Positions 60,531 to 64,000 of a stretch of DNA of 64,000 nt are shown piece after piece. The position numbers and the translations under genes were made by a program. The stretch lies in contig JAILWY010000018.1 of NCBI GenBank assembly GCA_022113835.1, positions 13,555,501-13,619,500 on the forward strand. Direction: 5' to 3'. How positions within the stretch are numbered: position 1 is the first letter of the stretch; every line of letters starts with the position of its first letter. The DNA comes from Atopsyche davidsoni (lineage: Eukaryota > Arthropoda > Insecta > Trichoptera > Hydrobiosidae). The notes under the pieces are model-generated. The model did no database searches and had not been told where the DNA came from. It was given only the letters and a program-made list of their open reading frames with translations.

Positions 60531-63500
60531 GATAATGCGTGAAATGAAATTTTATTTCATTTTTCTAGGCGGAAATAATCTAATATGTGAATATATATAA
60601 AAAATAAACTCTAAGAAACGACTCTTTTATGGCTATATACATGCGTACAGGCCGCACATGTATTCTATCAATATAACCATTTTTCTGCGCGTCAAATTCA
60701 ATCGCTCACTCTTTCTTATCACTGATTTGTTGAAAAAAGCATTTTTTGTTCGCCGAAAATCAATTTATTACTGTGTAAAAAACATTTTAAATATACTTTT
60801 ATGTTTTATCAAACATTTCTTTAGTATATATCTTATAATTCTGACGAAACATAAATATATACCCAGCGGATTGTTGGATCAATGATTGCTGCTACCTAAC
60901 GTCATGATCGTAGCTGAGGCGGCTGAAGCTAGCCGAGATCAATTAAAATGGATTTCTCATCGATAAAAACAAATTCACAGTTTTTTATAGTCCTGATTTT
61001 AAAAATATAAAAATAAGAAATACCAACAACCGTTTAAATACATTTACCCTTACACATTTCATAATGATATGGACCTTTTAAATGCACTCTCACTTCTGTG
61101 CATGCAGTCTATGCAATATTTAAAGATCCTATCGAGTCTGCGCGGTTTCATCTTGAAACCATCAGCTGTACAAGTCCATTTTATAAGTTAACTTGTTTTT
61201 CAAAAGTAAGCAGTAGGTAAAGTGTAAATCAACAAGATATTTTTTAAATATTTATTAAATTTTATAGCATTTTAAATAAATCAATACATAGTTGGTAGAT
61301 ACGATTGGACGCCTAGAAGTTTTTTGGTAACCGATAGTAAAGTTTTACATTAGCTAATTATAATTTGAATAAGTACTCATAATTAAAATATAATAAAAAA
61401 AATGTTTTGGTGAAAAATTATAATATTACCTGCATTGATCGATGTTAGCAACAAAGAATGTTGCTACTCAAAGTCGAAAATAATGTAATTTAAAAAATCA
61501 ACTTTCTTCAAAAGCTTCTTTTACAAGGCACCTAATTTATAGCACTATAGTGTATTCATCCCACATAATTACTTAAGGTTTTATATTTTAAGTTATATTT
61601 TATTTACGTTCAGAACTAAAATACATAAAAACATCAGCAGCATTGTTCACTTGGGCCAAAAAGTGCTCTCAGAGTAAAGTATACCCTAATATTTATATTT
61701 TATCCCTGTTTTTCCACACATTAAGATTTTTTATAGTCACATATAAAATAAGTAGGCATTTATTCTATATTTAGGCTAACTAAAAAATATGCCGACCATA
61801 AAAGGTGGTGTTTTTTTTATTTATATAAAAAAAACCTAAATCGAAGCCATTTTTCAGTATTTATTAAGATTTTCTAAATTATTACTTTTCAGAACAAAAC
61901 ATACTCCAATATATTGAAGTGTTTTTAATTATAAAACATTAATCAATAAATATAAATAAATTTACTTTGAGTAAAAATATTGTCATTCATTTTTATTTCT
62001 TAAGTGGTTCAATCAAACGCAAAATTAAAACATACGAAGATAAAGAATTCTTACTGATTTTCATAACAATAATACGACCGATTCTTTAACTGTTTCTTAT
62101 ATTTTAGATTTTACTATGTAATAAATGAATTTAATTACATTTCATTCAGAATTTTCAGTCATAGTCAATGTTTAGAGGTTATAATATACTTTAATAACCA
62201 AATTAGGTCAATGCTTTGAAATGTATTTGAATTTTTTTAAATAAATGCTTCTTTTGAAATTTCCAGTTAAATTTCCAGATTATTTGCATGATTATTTGGT
62301 GATCTGTGAAAACTTACAAAAATAAAAAGAATTCTCAACCACAACTATATACTATGATAGTAAAAACTAGCAAATGTTGATGAAATATAACCAATTCACT
62401 GTGTTAATAATAAAAATTACTTGTTAACGCTAGAGTCTACTGTGCTTTATTATCTCAAGATTTATTTTATTAAAGCCTTCGTATATTTCCCGAGCTGCAC
62501 CTTCTCACTAGAACGTGCTTGTAACTAGCAACTGATTCAGATTTATAAATTCTTCCCCTTTACGACGCTATGGTTTATGAGTCAGATACTCCGCCAATAA
62601 TTTCTCCCGATAGAAACAATAATTTCTATTATATATTGAAAATTTTAAATTTCTTTCGATGTATAAAATAATTTCAATTATTGAAACACCATAAAAAAAC
62701 GATTTTAATCTTAAGCACTTCAATAAATATTTTATGTAATTGATTGTGCTTTCAGTGTAGAATAATTATTGATACATACATACTACGTAATTTACATTGC
62801 ATTGAAAATATATGATTTGTCCAGAGTTTTTAATGAAAAAAAAGAAGACAACATCATGGTACTAGAACACAAAAAAAATTATGTTAGCATGCGATTCATG
62901 CAGAGATTTGTGATTTGTGAGTTTGAAATTTGTGATTTTTAAAGAATAAGAATTTTATTATTATAATTTTTTTCAAAACTTTAGAGCTGAATCAGTAATC
63001 TTTTTACAGTAATGGGTTTTATACATAAGTAATCATTCCTATAACTATGAATCTATTTGAATTTTACTAAATTAAAGCAAAATTAAATTTTAAATAAATT
63101 CAAAGAAATTTAATTACTTCTCCAGTAGATTAATTACTTTTATCCTGTGATACATAATCTGAAAAGGTTTTCAGCATTTTAAAAGTTTGCCATATTTGTC
63201 TAGACTCTAGACTGAACACAAAGTAAAGTAGAATATTAAAACTTGCATCCAGTTAAAAATACCAGGAAAAATTTTAATCAGCAGTAAGCAACGCGGCTGC
63301 CACTCTGCGAGACTAAAAATGTTGATTTTATTTTAACCTGAGCTCCCAGCTGCTTTATTGCGGAAAACTTGAATTGCGAGAAATGGAGATTGGACTTATC
63401 TGCTACTTTACGTACTGCAATTATCTCACACAAAAAAAGTATAAAAATGGAAGACATTTTGTGTTTCTTTTTTTAGTTTTAATCTCAATTAAAATTATAG

Positions 63501-64000
63501 TCATGTTGAAATAATATTTATTAGTTTATAAAACGTTAAATAAATTTTTATATTTCTTAATAATTTAATCACTATATGCACAAGTTTAAGAATGAAATCG
63601 TTTTTAAAAAGCTTAAATAAATATCTATTTAAACGACTAATCATCGTCAGGTATAAAAATATTACCGATTAAGCCGAGCCTTTATTAGGTATCTTAATCA
63701 TAAATTTCTTAAAAAAATGTTCCTGGAATTGATTTAATTAGCAAAAATGTTTTAAAAAATTATATTTATGAAGATTGGTTATTTCGCCACTACTTGTTTT
63801 GTTGAAGTCATTCAACATTTATTTAAATTATTTTATTTTGCTAGTGACACTTAATTAATAATCCTGAATTTCACCCTCATTTTAAAAATATCTATGAACA
63901 TAAAACTATCCTCAAACATTAATTAAAATTAGGATTGGTATTTAACTTAACTGAGTTGAAATAAAAATATTAAATTCAACGGTGTTAAAAACCAAAAAAT

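Larger units (their letters stand above)
50003..64000 (+). other. second intron, incomplete at the window edge (at least 14 kb)
   Basis: Starts with the consensus GTAAGT donor. No downstream exon encoding the expected switch I continuation (VY.PT.FE-like) was found on the plus strand to the window end, so the intron is at least 14 kb long. It holds GC islands, a Helitron remnant, a Grainyhead-like site cluster and AT-rich spacer. Confidence 0.7.
58864..64000. other. intron 2, end of window
   Basis: Mostly AT-rich. Islands lie at about 59195-59440, 60345-60530 and 63285-63425. A short inverted repeat GGTTTC and GAAACC around ATCTT follows CTGCGC at 61146 and may be another decayed repeat core. 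No continuation of the GTPase coding sequence was found. Confidence 0.5.

Noticed and set aside
61141..61170. Hammerhead-like core on the minus strand (CTGATGG, GGTTTC/GAAACC stem)
   Set aside because: The stem is perfect but the expected GAAA after it is missing, so the resemblance is too weak to list.
1..64000. CRISPR arrays, rRNA genes and bacterial-type operons
   Set aside because: No regularly spaced repeat-spacer pattern, no rRNA sequence and no tandem coding genes are visible. The sequence is animal nuclear DNA.

Overview
The window looks like insect (arthropod) nuclear DNA. It is very AT-rich, with long poly-A/T runs and no operons, no rRNA and no bacterial-style gene packing. It carries decayed animal transposable elements: an RTE-like LINE tail, a Helitron remnant and tRNA-derived SINEs. 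The order of insect cannot be fixed from the sequence alone. Only one protein-coding exon is convincing. Almost every other open frame is a chance frame in AT-rich DNA or a by-product of a repeat.

The layout is best read as the 5' half of one large plus-strand gene. Positions 1-5797 are AT-rich upstream DNA, followed by a decayed LINE 3' end (5800-6216). Next comes a compact CpG-rich block (about 6300-6931) with an 8-bp tandem repeat, initiator- and TATA-like motifs, and a consensus splice donor at 6932. I read this as the promoter and the non-coding first exon. After about 42.9 kb of intron-like DNA, a strong acceptor (49788-49789) opens an exon at 49790-50002. That exon carries 69 bp of leader, an in-frame upstream stop, an ATG at 49859 and 48 codons, and it ends at a consensus GAG|GTAAGT donor. 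The protein start contains a Rho-family P-loop, GDSACGKT, most like the atypical Rnd branch. The rest of the GTPase lies beyond the window. The link between the 6.9-kb exon and the 49.8-kb exon is an inference from matching splice signals on the same strand.

Both introns contain separate islands of higher GC and CpG in an AT-rich background, at intervals of a few kb, which fits cis-regulatory elements of a developmentally regulated gene. Sharper signals include four AACCGGTT-type (Grainyhead-like) sites within 1.4 kb, a close pair of CACGTG E-boxes, a perfect Ets-like palindrome, a cluster of ACGGCGTTATA-type repeats and a perfect 44-bp palindrome.

The most unusual repeat material is a set of short elements whose minus strand reads YTGAWRA, then a stem-loop, then CGAAAC. 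The two best copies (22.4 kb and 45.7 kb) continue into CGGTC. This layout resembles a hammerhead-ribozyme core of the kind carried by Penelope-like elements and retrozymes, but each copy departs from the canonical core.
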